40,388 bases of DNA from Colwelliaceae bacterium (GCA_023954655.1 JAGSHH010000006.1:1-40388); one strand, 5' to 3'; numbered from the stretch's first letter, positions 1 to 8,970 are shown. Notes: generated by a model from the letters alone, not told the origin. Numbers and translations: made by a program.

Positions 1-139
1 AAAAAATGATTTGATGAATATTTTCAAAGGAGAAATGATCTTTATTTAATAGATACTAACTATGTTAATGTTTTTATAATAAAAGTACAGTTATCCCGCA
101 AACAATAACTGAAAAGGTTAGTCATAATGATTACTAAGT
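1..139. other. Window edge, no supported gene
   Basis: AT-rich sequence downstream of the minus-strand LRAT-like gene. Plus-strand frame 2 is open from the window edge to a TAA at about position 49, so it could be the last 15 codons of a truncated upstream gene, but nothing in those codons is recognisable. No convincing terminator hairpin was found. Confidence 0.3.
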
Positions 140-730
140 TTAACAATCACAAAGGTCCCAATAAATTTTTCTATTGAACATTTTAGATAAGTTTATGTTT
201 AAGTCTTTAAACGTAGTTACATTCTCATCACCTAATTTAAAACACTGCCAAACAAATTGATGACAATTATTGTCAATAACATGGTAATCACGTAATTGAA
301 AAATTTGTTCTAACGCTCTTTGAGCTGCCTTTTCACACGCTAACGGTTTTGCGTTAGAGTCACAGGCCATAAAAATTTGTTTACCCGAACGTTCTTTAGT
401 AAATCGATTAACTGAAATAGGTTTAATCAAGCCCTCGCCGTCTAATTCAACGATAGTATTATCATCTACCCAAATACCAGTGTGATCTAACACCCCCCCA
501 ATTCCACAACAAACTATTGCGCCAACGGCGGGTCTTACTAGTTGCTCAGTAGACATCATATCAGAGGGATATATAGCAATAGGTGATTCATGACGCTCTA
601 AATCAGATAAAGTTTGAACTTTACGATAGCGGCCACGCTTACTTTGTTGAGACTTTCGATCATCAGATAAACCTTTAACAGCCAATGCTGATACTGCTGC
701 TGCACCAATCCATAACAGTGGTAATGGCAT
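140..730 (-). CDS. LRAT-like / permuted NlpC-P60 fold protein, membrane-anchored
   Basis: A 196-aa protein of unknown biological role. Residues 2-20 form a hydrophobic N-terminal segment that may anchor it, followed by a basic stretch (about 22-37). The core carries DHTGIWV (H83) and, about 70 residues later, NNCHQFVWQC (C156). The histidine-before-cysteine order and the NC-x-x-FV pattern fit the circularly permuted papain-like fold of LRAT and some NlpC/P60 relatives, which act as thiol acyltransferases or peptidases/amidases; a catalytic role here is inference. The start is supported by a strong AGGGGGAG Shine-Dalgarno. It is divergent from alaA with about 175 bp between. It could also be a phospholipid- or lipopeptide-modifying enzyme; substrate unknown. 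Confidence 0.7.
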   Translation of the reverse strand: MPLPLLWIGAAAVSALAVKGLSDDRKSQQSKRGRYRKVQTLSDLERHESPIAIYPSDMMSTEQLVRPAVGAIVCCGIGGVLDHTGIWVDDNTIVELDGEGLIKPISVNRFTKERSGKQIFMACDSNAKPLACEKAAQRALEQIFQLRDYHVIDNNCHQFVWQCFKLGDENVTTFKDLNINLSKMFNRKIYWDLCDC

Positions 731-904
731 AACTCCCCCTAAATTAGTTTATTTTCGACCTCTTAATAACAAGATTATCGATATTTTCAATTAAAGCTAT
801 AAAAAAGTTGCAAGTAACTGTTTCAAAAACATTGATAATTGGCAACAATGGTGTTGTATAAATGATATAGCCCATTAACCGATAGTCGTCAAAAGTAGTA
901 AATT

Positions 905-2119
905 ATGAAAAGCGTAAAAAAATCATCAAAGCTCAATAATGTCTGTTACGAAATTCGTGGACAAATTGCAGCAGAAGCCCGTCGATTAGAAGACGAAGGG
1001 CATAAAATTTTAAAACTAAATATTGGCAATCCAGCCCCATTTGGTTTTGAAGCCCCTGATGACATATTAAAAGACGTTATTCATAATCTTCCAACAGCGC
1101 AAGGTTATTGTGAATCAAAAGGCATTTACCCTGCACGTGTCGCTGTGATGCAATATTTTCAACAAAATGGCATTCTAGATGTCAGCATTGATGATATTTA
1201 TATTGGTAATGGTGTTAGTGAACTCATCGTTATGGCTATGCAAGGTTTATTAAATAACGATGATGAAGTACTAATCCCTGCTCCAGATTATCCTTTATGG
1301 ACTGCAGCCACTGCACTTTCTGGTGGAAAACCTGTTCATTATAGATGTGATGAAGAAAATCAATGGTTTCCAGATTTAGCTGATATTGAAAGTAAAATCA
1401 CTAACAAAACTAAAGCTATTGTATTGATCAATCCAAATAATCCAACTGGAGCAGTATATTCTGAAGAAATACTTCAAGGAGTTATCGCTTTAGCTAGAAA
1501 GCATCAATTAATTATTTTTAGTGATGAGATTTACGATAAAATTTTATATAACGAAGCCAAACATATACCAACAGCAAGTTTAGCTAATGATGTGTTAGTC
1601 ATAACTATGGGTGGTCTTTCAAAAAATTATCGGATTGCTGGTTTTAGAGCTGGCTGGATGGTGATAACCGGTCCCAAAATTCATGCTGAAGATTTTTTGG
1701 AAGGTTTAAATATTTTATCTTCAATGAGACTATGTGCAAACGTTCCCTGCCAACATGCCATTCAAACAGCATTAGGTGGTTATCAGAGCATTAATGAATT
1801 GATAAAAGATGACGGTCGTTTGATCAAACAACGCAATTTAGCTCATAAAATGCTTAATGACATTGATGGGTTATCCTGTAACCCTGCGATGGGAGCTTTA
1901 TATTTATTTGTTAAAGTTGATGCGAAAAAATTCAACATTACTAATGACGAAAAAATGGTCTTAGACTTATTAAAACAAGAAAAAATACTTGTTGTTCATG
2001 GTAGTGCTTTTAATATCGCGGAAAAAAACTACTTTCGTTTAGTATTCTTACCACATGTAGATGAATTAGTACCAGCAATAGAGAAAATTGAAAACTTTTT
2101 TAAAAACTACCGTCAATAA
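905..2119 (+). CDS. alaA: Alanine aminotransferase AlaA (class I/II PLP aminotransferase)
   Basis: A 404-aa cytoplasmic enzyme converting pyruvate and glutamate to alanine and 2-oxoglutarate; E. coli AlaA (YfbQ) has almost the same length. The N-terminal block (residues 1-50, LNIGNPAPFGFEAP) is typical. NPNNPTG (about 176-182) and SDEIYDK (206-212) are cofactor-pocket motifs, and GGLSKNYRIAGFRAGW contains the PLP Schiff-base lysine, K240. It is followed 34 bp downstream by yfbR on the same strand, the same pair as in E. coli, suggesting an operon. The Shine-Dalgarno is weak. A TTGATA/TATAAA pair at 832-862 could be a promoter, but its spacing is too long to list. Identification is firm from overall sequence pattern. 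Confidence 0.95.
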   Translation: MKSVKKSSKLNNVCYEIRGQIAAEARRLEDEGHKILKLNIGNPAPFGFEAPDDILKDVIHNLPTAQGYCESKGIYPARVAVMQYFQQNGILDVSIDDIYIGNGVSELIVMAMQGLLNNDDEVLIPAPDYPLWTAATALSGGKPVHYRCDEENQWFPDLADIESKITNKTKAIVLINPNNPTGAVYSEEILQGVIALARKHQLIIFSDEIYDKILYNEAKHIPTASLANDVLVITMGGLSKNYRIAGFRAGWMVITGPKIHAEDFLEGLNILSSMRLCANVPCQHAIQTALGGYQSINELIKDDGRLIKQRNLAHKMLNDIDGLSCNPAMGALYLFVKVDAKKFNITNDEKMVLDLLKQEKILVVHGSAFNIAEKNYFRLVFLPHVDELVPAIEKIENFFKNYRQ

Positions 2120-2153
2120 TAAAACATAACAAATAAAGTCATGAGGAGTAATA

Positions 2154-2768
2154 ATGGCAACTGAGCATAAGACTACACAAAGCACTTTTTTAGCCTGGAT
2201 GTTTAGAATGCCATTAATTAAACGATGGGCATTAATGTTTTGTGTAAAACCTGAAAACGTTGCTGAACATTCCCACCAGGTTGCTATTGTTGCTCATTTA
2301 CTGGCAATCATAAAAAATAAAAAGTTTAACGGTAATATCAATGCAGATCGTGTCGCTACCATTGCCTTATATCACGAAGCCAGCGAAACGCGGTACGGCG
2401 ATATAGTTAGTCCTACAAAGTATGCTAATAAAGAAATAGCACGTGAATTTAAAAAAATTGAAACTTTAGCTGAGCAAGAGTGTTTAGCTTCGCTTCCTGA
2501 AGAGTTCCAAGAGTTATTTAGTGATATTATTGTCCAAGATCATGTTGATACAGAATATAAAAAAATAGTCAAAGCAGCTGATATTTTAGTAGCTTACATA
2601 AAAGCATTAGACGAATTAAACCATCATAACCATGAATTTGATCATGTAGAAGAACGCCTAGGAAATAAGCTTGATATTATGAAATCAGAAATGCCAGAAG
2701 TTGATTACTTTCTTAATACGTTTTTAAAAGCTTGTTCTTCGACGGTAGATAAACTAGCAAAACTTTAA
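2154..2768 (+). CDS. yfbR: 5'-deoxynucleotidase YfbR (HD-domain), with HE instead of HD
   Basis: A 204-aa cytoplasmic phosphohydrolase that in E. coli removes phosphate from 2'-deoxyribonucleoside 5'-monophosphates. RW at 24-25, AEHSHQVAIVAH (37-48, metal-binding H39) and the late AADILVAY Asp are present. The signature pair reads YHEASET (H74-E75) where the E. coli protein has HDASE, so the metal-ligand aspartate is replaced by glutamate; the following catalytic-type Glu and GD are kept. A strong GAGGAG ribosome site precedes the ATG. It follows alaA closely, and its stop overlaps by 4 bp the stop of the convergent VC2046-like gene. A role in trimming dNMPs before Cdd/DeoA would suit the neighbourhood, but that is inference. 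Confidence 0.93.
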   Translation: MATEHKTTQSTFLAWMFRMPLIKRWALMFCVKPENVAEHSHQVAIVAHLLAIIKNKKFNGNINADRVATIALYHEASETRYGDIVSPTKYANKEIAREFKKIETLAEQECLASLPEEFQELFSDIIVQDHVDTEYKKIVKAADILVAYIKALDELNHHNHEFDHVEERLGNKLDIMKSEMPEVDYFLNTFLKACSSTVDKLAKL

Positions 2769-3304
2769 GCCGTTGTTTTCAGTAATGGCGCTTTAACTAT
2801 CGCTGTTTGTACTGCTTTTAGCCATGAATTTACATTAAATGGCAATCTATCTTCAGAAGATAATTCAGATTGTTTTTTTCGTTGATACTCTTGCTGACAA
2901 TATAAGCGAGTATTTGATAAAACAGTTGAAGATATATGGTTTTTATCATCCCTAAAAGCAAGAGGTTTGGGCATTAAAGCTTGTGATAAATGAAGTGCAG
3001 TTAACTGTTGTGATTCAATCAAATGAGCTTGAGAAAACTCATTTATATCCTCTAAGGTATCCATAGCTAAGCGTTGCTTATCTGGCAATTCAAACTCTTT
3101 TCGTAACAAGTCTTCAGAAGTAATACTTTTAGGATGCTCAGTTTCTGGTAACTTAAATTGACTATGTGCTAAAACATTATCAGTTAGCATCGATAACATT
3201 AATGCAAAGTCTGAACGTCTATCACTATGTACACAGTGATTAAGTTGCTCTCCTAGCTGTAATTCTTCAACTAATAAGTTGGAATTTAATGACTGGGTAT
3301 TCAA
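2765..3304 (-). CDS. Conserved gammaproteobacterial protein, VC2046/SO_2500-like
   Basis: A 179-aa soluble protein with no signal peptide or membrane segment. The N-terminal pattern LVEELQLGEQLNHCVHSDRRSDFALMLSML resembles what I remember of the VC2046/SO_2500 family in Vibrio and Shewanella; that match is from memory and function is unknown. The rest is mostly charged helix, with an R-L-x-C-Q-Q-E-Y segment near residue 133. It lies downstream of deoA on the same strand, separated by a 12-bp-stem hairpin, and converges on yfbR with overlapping stop codons. Confidence 0.6.
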   Translation of the reverse strand: MNTQSLNSNLLVEELQLGEQLNHCVHSDRRSDFALMLSMLTDNVLAHSQFKLPETEHPKSITSEDLLRKEFELPDKQRLAMDTLEDINEFSQAHLIESQQLTALHLSQALMPKPLAFRDDKNHISSTVLSNTRLYCQQEYQRKKQSELSSEDRLPFNVNSWLKAVQTAIVKAPLLKTTA

Positions 3305-3363
3305 TAGTTAATGACTTTATTGATAGGCTTACACCTTATATCGTCACAACATATCAAACCTTT

Positions 3364-3396
3364 AGTGATAATTAGCATAAAGTTCTAATTATCACT
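3364..3396 (-). terminator. Hairpin between deoA and the VC2046-like gene
   Basis: AGTGATAATTAG and CTAATTATCACT form a perfect 12-bp inverted repeat with a 9-nt loop, just after the deoA stop. The downstream minus-strand side lacks a long T-run, so it may protect or attenuate the cdd-deoA mRNA rather than terminate it cleanly. Confidence 0.55.
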
Positions 3397-3406
3397 GATA
3401 TTTCTC

Positions 3407-4717
3407 TTATATTATTTTATGAATAACAGGTTGTATTTCAGGTTGAGAATCACTAAGAGTACACGCTTGTTCATATTGAATTTTTGCATTGTTTGCAGTG
3501 TTTTTATCATTAGCATGAACTCTTGCGATAACGTCACCTTTATTCACCAAAGTGCCTAAAGGTAAAATTCGATCAAAACCAACACTATGATCAATTTTCT
3601 GACCATTCGCTATTCGTCCACCTTTCATCCCTACAACAGCCATACCGATATCACGCGTTTGCATAGCGCTAATATAACCATGTTCTGAGGCAAGAACATC
3701 TTCAATAACACTAGCTTTAGTCATAGATTCCCACGGGTTATCGATAAAATCTGTAGGCCCTCCAAGTTCAGCAATCATCTGATTAAAGAGTTCAGCTGCT
3801 TTTCCTGATGTTAAAACATGGTCAATTTTTTCCATGGCACTTTCGTGACTATTAGCAATATTAGTGTTTATCAACATTGCACTTGCCAATTGACAAGTTA
3901 CTTGGTGAAGCCTAGGTTCTCGTTGTTTACCGGTTAAGTAATCAACGGTTTCTTTCATTTCAAGCGCATTACCTGCGGTTGAGCCTAGTACCTGATTCAT
4001 ATCAGTAATAATTGCTTGTGTATTTACACCTGCATCATTTGCAACATTCACAATAGATTTAGCAAGTGCTGTAGCATCATCAATATTTTGCATCATAGCG
4101 CCATTGCCAACTTTGACGTCCATGACTAAAGCGTCTAAACCTGCGGCTAGTTTTTTAGATAATATAGAAGCGGTGATCAACGGAATAGACTCAACTGTTG
4201 CAGTAACATCTCTTATGCCATATAAGCGTTTATCTGCCGGTGCTAAATTATCTGTTTGAGAAATAATTGCAACGCCTAACTCTTTAGTAATTCTTTTAAA
4301 GTCACTGATGGACGGTTGAACATTAAAACCATTTATACTTTCTAATTTATCTGAAGTACCACCTGTATGTCCTAAGCCCCTACCAGAAATCATTGGTACA
4401 TAGGCGCCACAACTGGCAACAATAGCAGCAAGCATAAAACTTACTTTATCACCAACACCACCAGTTGAATGTTTATCAACAACAGGCTTATCTAGTTCTG
4501 GCCATGAAATAACATCCCCAGAATTCATCATTGCGTGAGTTAACTGAACAATCTCTTCGGTATGCATGCCTTGTTGAAAAATAGCCATTGCCATTGAACC
4601 CACTTGAGCATCATTAAATTTTCCTGTGACTAAACCATCAACGAAGTTTAATATTTGTTGTTCACTTAATTTTTTTCCATCTCGTTTAGCACGAATAATT
4701 TCTTGTGGAATATACAT
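3407..4717 (-). CDS. deoA: Thymidine phosphorylase DeoA
   Basis: A 436-aa homodimeric cytoplasmic enzyme (E. coli DeoA is about 440 aa) splitting thymidine or deoxyuridine with phosphate into base and 2-deoxyribose 1-phosphate. The phosphate-binding KHSTGGVGDK lies at residues 82-91, and the family signature SGRGLGHTGGTSDKLES at about 111-127. The start codon is preceded by AAAGG at good spacing. cdd ends only 14 bp upstream on the same strand, so the two form a cdd-deoA operon that feeds deoxyuridine made by Cdd into DeoA. deoB, deoC and deoD are not in this window. The operon is probably controlled from the cdd promoter, where a RutR-type box is visible. Confidence 0.96.
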   Translation of the reverse strand: MYIPQEIIRAKRDGKKLSEQQILNFVDGLVTGKFNDAQVGSMAMAIFQQGMHTEEIVQLTHAMMNSGDVISWPELDKPVVDKHSTGGVGDKVSFMLAAIVASCGAYVPMISGRGLGHTGGTSDKLESINGFNVQPSISDFKRITKELGVAIISQTDNLAPADKRLYGIRDVTATVESIPLITASILSKKLAAGLDALVMDVKVGNGAMMQNIDDATALAKSIVNVANDAGVNTQAIITDMNQVLGSTAGNALEMKETVDYLTGKQREPRLHQVTCQLASAMLINTNIANSHESAMEKIDHVLTSGKAAELFNQMIAELGGPTDFIDNPWESMTKASVIEDVLASEHGYISAMQTRDIGMAVVGMKGGRIANGQKIDHSVGFDRILPLGTLVNKGDVIARVHANDKNTANNAKIQYEQACTLSDSQPEIQPVIHKII

Positions 4718-4731
4718 AATAAGCCTTTCTA

Positions 4732-5148
4732 TTATTTATTTCGGTTCAAATCTTTTGGTGTAAAAGCATTAGGTAAAAGTTCTTCTACAGTCCATGCTTT
4801 TGAGTTATCGAGATGATTCACAGCCATAACAATTGCTTGAGGTTCAAAAAATTCAACAATCACCTGACGACATGCTCCACAAGGTGGTGTTAGTTTTTCT
4901 TCTTCAGTATAAATAACAATTGTTTTAAATGACTGCTCACCTTGAATAACAGCTTGCGCGATACAGTTTCTTTCAGCACACACCGTTAGTCCATATGATG
5001 CATTTTCAACATTACAGCCACTCACTATATTATTATCTTTTGTTAAAGCTGCAGCTCCCACATGAAATTGACTGTAAGGTGCATACGCTTTATTAAAAGC
5101 CGCTTTAGCTTGTTGGCTTAATTGACTAAATTGTTCTTCACTTATCAT
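4732..5148 (-). CDS. cdd: Cytidine deaminase, short homotetrameric type
   Basis: A 138-aa enzyme converting cytidine and deoxycytidine to uridine and deoxyuridine. Its length matches the small Bacillus/human homotetramer class rather than the roughly 294-aa dimeric E. coli enzyme. The active site is complete: CNVENASYG (45-53), TVCAER with zinc ligand C57 and catalytic E59, and PPCGACRQ with ligands C90 and C93. It is first in an operon with deoA. The ribosome site (AAAAAGAAA) is weak. A palindrome CTAACCATATGGTCAA lies 23-38 bp upstream of the start, placed for repression by a RutR-like regulator. Confidence 0.96.
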   Translation of the reverse strand: MISEEQFSQLSQQAKAAFNKAYAPYSQFHVGAAALTKDNNIVSGCNVENASYGLTVCAERNCIAQAVIQGEQSFKTIVIYTEEEKLTPPCGACRQVIVEFFEPQAIVMAVNHLDNSKAWTVEELLPNAFTPKDLNRNK

Positions 5149-5170
5149 TATTTCTTTTTACCACTAAAAC

Positions 5171-5186
5171 CTAACCATATGGTCAA
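5171..5186 (-). promoter_or_regulatory. RutR-type operator upstream of cdd-deoA
   Basis: CTAACCATATGGTCAA agrees at 12 of 14 specified positions with the E. coli RutR box TTGACCAnnTGGTCAA (hand count). It sits just upstream of the cdd start and next to an AT-rich TATTATATAG, so bound protein would overlap the start of transcription. A RutR-like regulator is encoded at 9083-9703. Binding is inferred. Confidence 0.6.
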
Positions 5187-5230
5187 CTATATAATATTAA
5201 TCATGATGAGTATATGATTTACTGGAAATA

Positions 5231-5257
5231 AAAAAGCCGAGCATTAGCCCGGCTTTT
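5231..5257 (-). terminator. Intrinsic terminator of the first TonB-dependent receptor
   Basis: On the minus strand GCCGGGC-TAAT-GCTCGGC forms a 7-bp stem with one G-U pair, flanked by A-run and TTTTTT. It lies about 20 bp after the receptor stop codon. Confidence 0.88.
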
Positions 5258-5278
5258 ATATTCAGTTAAATGAAAATT

Positions 5279-8200
5279 TTAGAACGTATATCTAACACCT
5301 ACACGCATTTCCCACAAAGAGGCATCATTGTATATTTCTTGCTCTTCATTACCTTCATTAAATTCTTCATAAACATATTGACCAGCATCATTCATACTCA
5401 TCTCAACCATACGGTTACCAACGAATTGACCTTGCTTCATCACACCCCAATCGTCGTTCAAAAAGTTTCCAACATTTTTGATGATAAAGAACGCGCTACC
5501 TTTTTGACCTTCGTATAAACCTGGGATTTCTTGGCTAATCTTTAAATCAAATTTAACATGCCAATCAGCATTTTGTGCGTTACGACCAACGGTTGCACCA
5601 CGAGCTAAACTTTCTGATTCAACAAAAGCATCAAATGCTGCTTTATCAAAGCCATCATCGTAAACTACGTTAGCATCATTTGCTGCTGGTACGTACAATA
5701 ACTGACGTGAACCATTCCAGTTTGAATCGCCCCACTCTCTGTCTGAACTATCAAACGTAAATGTATAAGGCTGACCTTCACTTGCTGAACCAAATAAGCT
5801 AAAACGCGTGTCTAAGTTATCAATAATTTGAGTAACATAGCTTAAGTTCAACGTAAAGCGATGAGGAACTTCATAGTTTGAGGTAGCCATTGGCGGCTGA
5901 TCAGGAATAGTAGTTGCGATATTACCGTAATTTGAACCAGCAACAGAACTCGTCATTGGGTTAGTATCATTTGATTCAGTGTAAGAATATGCAAATGTAG
6001 CACTTAAGCCAAAATCAAAATCTTTATTAACTGCGAAAGATAAGATTGTAGATTCGCCATCTTTATCACTGTTTGTTAATACAAAATCACCCGAACGCCA
6101 GCCTTCTTTATTTTCAAATAAAGGACGACCGTCGAAAGACTGTTCACCAGTACGTTGTAACGCATAGTCTTTAATGGTAGCTGTATTACGCTTTTTGTTA
6201 TGCAAGAAATCTAATGCAACAATTACATCGTTTTCAAATGTATAAGTAGCACCTAATGCATATTTCATTTCTGATGGAATTTCAAAATCAGGGTCAATAG
6301 CATTTACTGCACCATCACCACCACCTACAGGGTAGTTTTGAATTTCATCGTACATTGATTGTGGAATACCAAAACCAGGACCATCGCCATCTGTCATTGG
6401 GGTATTAAATAAATCAACCCCATTCTCACGAAGTCCAATTTGTACGATACCATCATTTGAATAAGCATTAGAAATCCAAACATTAGGGTTACCACCAGAA
6501 TATAGACCGAAACCACCGCGCAATTCTAAATTATCTTCAACAGCCCAATTAAATCCAACACGAGGTTGTAATAAGTTTTTATCGTCCATGTTGCCGTCAT
6601 TTGCAAAACCGTATCTATCAACAAAGTTTTGGTTATAACGAGGTTTGTCATCACTAGTGTACATGTCATATCGTAGACCAACCATTAGTGTCATATCAAT
6701 ATCAGTAAATGTATATTCATCTTGTATATACATTGTATGTTGCTGATATGAAAACTCTTGGCTTGCATCAGACGGAACGTTAGTGCCAGCAGAGTTATTA
6801 TAATAAACTCTATCGGCCATACCTGCTTCGAAATCATCAATTGATCTAAAACGGAATTCACCTTGAGTATGTTGCATAAACAAGTTGAATGCAGTTATAT
6901 CTTGGTATTCATAACCCGCAGTGATTGTATGTTCATCAAGGTAATAAGTACCTGAAAATCTAAAATCAAACGTTTCGGTACTCATTTCATTAGATTGACG
7001 AGAATCATCAGGTCCAATAAATATTGTAGAACCACCGTGACGAATTTGTACTTCACCAAAACCACTTGCTGCATCCAAAGAGTTTTGACGATTATCCAAC
7101 TCTGAGCGACTTATTCTCATTTCAGTAGAGAAATTATCTGTCCAATCGGAATAAAGTGAACCAATTAATGAATTAAACTCAGCACCAGACTCATAAAAAT
7201 GGCTATCTAATGTTAACGCCCATTCATCTGATTGATCTAATTTAAAACCATCATTGTAGTTATAAATTAAGCTAGCTCGATGATCATCATTTATATTCCA
7301 GTCTAATTTAACCAAAACTTTTTCATCATCTACTGGCATACTTCCCGGCATACCACCTGCATCATAACCATAAACATCACGAGTAATTTGAGTAATACGA
7401 TCTAAGTCTGCTTGACTGAAGTTGTCACCAAAAGGGTTATATTCAAAAAGCTGAACACCATCTAATTTTTCATATGAAACAAACATGAAAAGTTTATCTT
7501 CTAATAATGGGAAACCAACATTAAAGCCGTAACGCTTTTCGTCATAATCACCATTATCAATATCTTCACCTTCAATCGAATCACCTTTCATCGAATCGTT
7601 GGTGTAATCATAGAAGACGCTACCATGAACTTCATTGCCGCCTGATTTAGTTACAGCATTTACATTACATGAAGTGAAACCACCATATTTAACATCAAAA
7701 GGAGCTAATTCAACAGCAACCTGTTCTATTGAGTCGTAAGAGAATGGAATACGTGTTGTTGGATAACCATTACTATTCAACCCAAAGCTATCATTCATTC
7801 TAACGCCATCTAGCGTTAAACTATTAAAGCGCGGATTACCACCACCACATTGAATAGCACCTTCTCTACTTTCGTCGATATAAATTCGAGGATCTACTCG
7901 AACGATATCTTTAATATCACGATTAATTGCTGGAGCATTTTCTAAATCTTCCAAACCAAAATTAGCGGCAGGGCCAGTTCCACCAATATAACGGTTAATC
8001 GAACGTCCAGTAACAACAATAGTTTCTACCGACTTTTCATCTAAGCTAACGTTAACAGGAAATGTTTCACCTAAAGTAAGATAAATATCATTTACAGTTT
8101 TATCACTAAAAGTATCTGAATCAATAGTGACTTTATATGGACCGCCAACACGTAAACCTTTTGCGGTAAATAAACCCGCTTGGTTTACTACGGCAGTTTT

Positions 8201-8377
8201 GATAGTGCCAGAAGGTACATGTTCAATTGTAATAGCAGTGCCGGCAGCTGGATTACCTTGAGGTCCTTGAATTTGACCTTTAATAGCTGATGTAGTGGTA
8301 TTTGCTAAGGCTGAAGTTGATAATCCCAGTGCAAGTATAACTGCACCTGAAATTAACGAGAGGCGTTGGGTTTTCAT
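5279..8377 (-). CDS. TonB-dependent receptor with N-terminal carboxypeptidase-regulatory-like domain (Oar-like)
   Basis: A 1032-aa outer-membrane receptor for TonB-powered import. Residues 1-25 are a signal peptide ending STSALA. About 27-115 form a carboxypeptidase-regulatory-like beta-sandwich (AIKGQIQGPQGNPAAG). A plug domain starts after SVETIVVTGR (about 117-126), and a beta-barrel runs to the C-terminal YTF with its typical terminal Phe. The extra N-terminal domain and size resemble Oar-type receptors. Substrate cannot be read from sequence. The neighbours (cdd-deoA downstream; divergent RutR-like regulator, EEP hydrolase and alkaline phosphatase) point to nucleic acid pieces, nucleotides or nucleosides; this is inference. 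A long 705-bp upstream region carries a RutR-type palindrome. An AGGGA ribosome site precedes the ATG. Confidence 0.9.
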   Translation of the reverse strand: MKTQRLSLISGAVILALGLSTSALANTTTSAIKGQIQGPQGNPAAGTAITIEHVPSGTIKTAVVNQAGLFTAKGLRVGGPYKVTIDSDTFSDKTVNDIYLTLGETFPVNVSLDEKSVETIVVTGRSINRYIGGTGPAANFGLEDLENAPAINRDIKDIVRVDPRIYIDESREGAIQCGGGNPRFNSLTLDGVRMNDSFGLNSNGYPTTRIPFSYDSIEQVAVELAPFDVKYGGFTSCNVNAVTKSGGNEVHGSVFYDYTNDSMKGDSIEGEDIDNGDYDEKRYGFNVGFPLLEDKLFMFVSYEKLDGVQLFEYNPFGDNFSQADLDRITQITRDVYGYDAGGMPGSMPVDDEKVLVKLDWNINDDHRASLIYNYNDGFKLDQSDEWALTLDSHFYESGAEFNSLIGSLYSDWTDNFSTEMRISRSELDNRQNSLDAASGFGEVQIRHGGSTIFIGPDDSRQSNEMSTETFDFRFSGTYYLDEHTITAGYEYQDITAFNLFMQHTQGEFRFRSIDDFEAGMADRVYYNNSAGTNVPSDASQEFSYQQHTMYIQDEYTFTDIDMTLMVGLRYDMYTSDDKPRYNQNFVDRYGFANDGNMDDKNLLQPRVGFNWAVEDNLELRGGFGLYSGGNPNVWISNAYSNDGIVQIGLRENGVDLFNTPMTDGDGPGFGIPQSMYDEIQNYPVGGGDGAVNAIDPDFEIPSEMKYALGATYTFENDVIVALDFLHNKKRNTATIKDYALQRTGEQSFDGRPLFENKEGWRSGDFVLTNSDKDGESTILSFAVNKDFDFGLSATFAYSYTESNDTNPMTSSVAGSNYGNIATTIPDQPPMATSNYEVPHRFTLNLSYVTQIIDNLDTRFSLFGSASEGQPYTFTFDSSDREWGDSNWNGSRQLLYVPAANDANVVYDDGFDKAAFDAFVESESLARGATVGRNAQNADWHVKFDLKISQEIPGLYEGQKGSAFFIIKNVGNFLNDDWGVMKQGQFVGNRMVEMSMNDAGQYVYEEFNEGNEEQEIYNDASLWEMRVGVRYTF

Positions 8378-8697
8378 CGTTTATTGTTCCCTTGGTGTAT
8401 GTTTTATTTTTATAGTGTGACTTACGTCAATTCAATCATAGTCAAAATAATAACAAATGCTTTTTTTGTCTTTTATTTGTCTTAATTAGACCAGACAATT
8501 CTTACATTTTTATTACAATATTTCACAACAGATTAAAACACAAGTTTAAAAATTTAATGCGTTAATACTGAAAACACAAATAAAACCATTTAATCAATAT
8601 AATACAAAGAGTTAAAATAAAAGCATGAAATAACAAAATTATAAAAAAACTTTAATTATTACAAAAACCATTTAAACAAATACTCTTTACCAAAAAA

Positions 8698-8713
8698 AAG
8701 ACCACGTGGTCAA
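8698..8713. promoter_or_regulatory. RutR-type operator between receptor and regulator genes
   Basis: AAGACCACGTGGTCAA contains the perfect 12-bp palindrome GACCACGTGGTC and matches 12 of 14 specified positions of the RutR box TTGACCAnnTGGTCAA. It lies about 320 bp from the receptor start and 370 bp from the regulator start, followed by TTTATATATT. It is the best operator candidate for the adjacent TetR-family protein. Confidence 0.62.
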
Positions 8714-8970
8714 GTTTATATATTTAACAAACAGAACCACTAAAAACAAAGGCTATAACAAAAGGTATTTTAACAACCAAAGAATCAAGAAATATAAAAT
8801 AAAAAAACCAACAAACAAGATAACACTAATTTTTATCTCCTAAACAATAAAATAGTTATCAACCAGTTATATAAGGTAATAAACATTAGAAAAATGAATG
8901 CGATAACATTAAATACTCACTTAATTTCTCTTAATATATATTATTCTCAACTTAATAAAAAAACACATTC

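Noticed and set aside
5270-5518. 82-aa plus-strand ORF
   Set aside because: Lies opposite the 3' end of the TonB-dependent receptor in a continuous, well-supported reading frame; a shadow.
8488-8504. TAGACCA half-site near the first receptor start
   Set aside because: The right half-site is absent (about 7 of 14 overall).
8701-8710. CACGTG as a eukaryote-like E-box
   Set aside because: Has no meaning in bacteria; the full palindrome is better explained as a RutR-type site.
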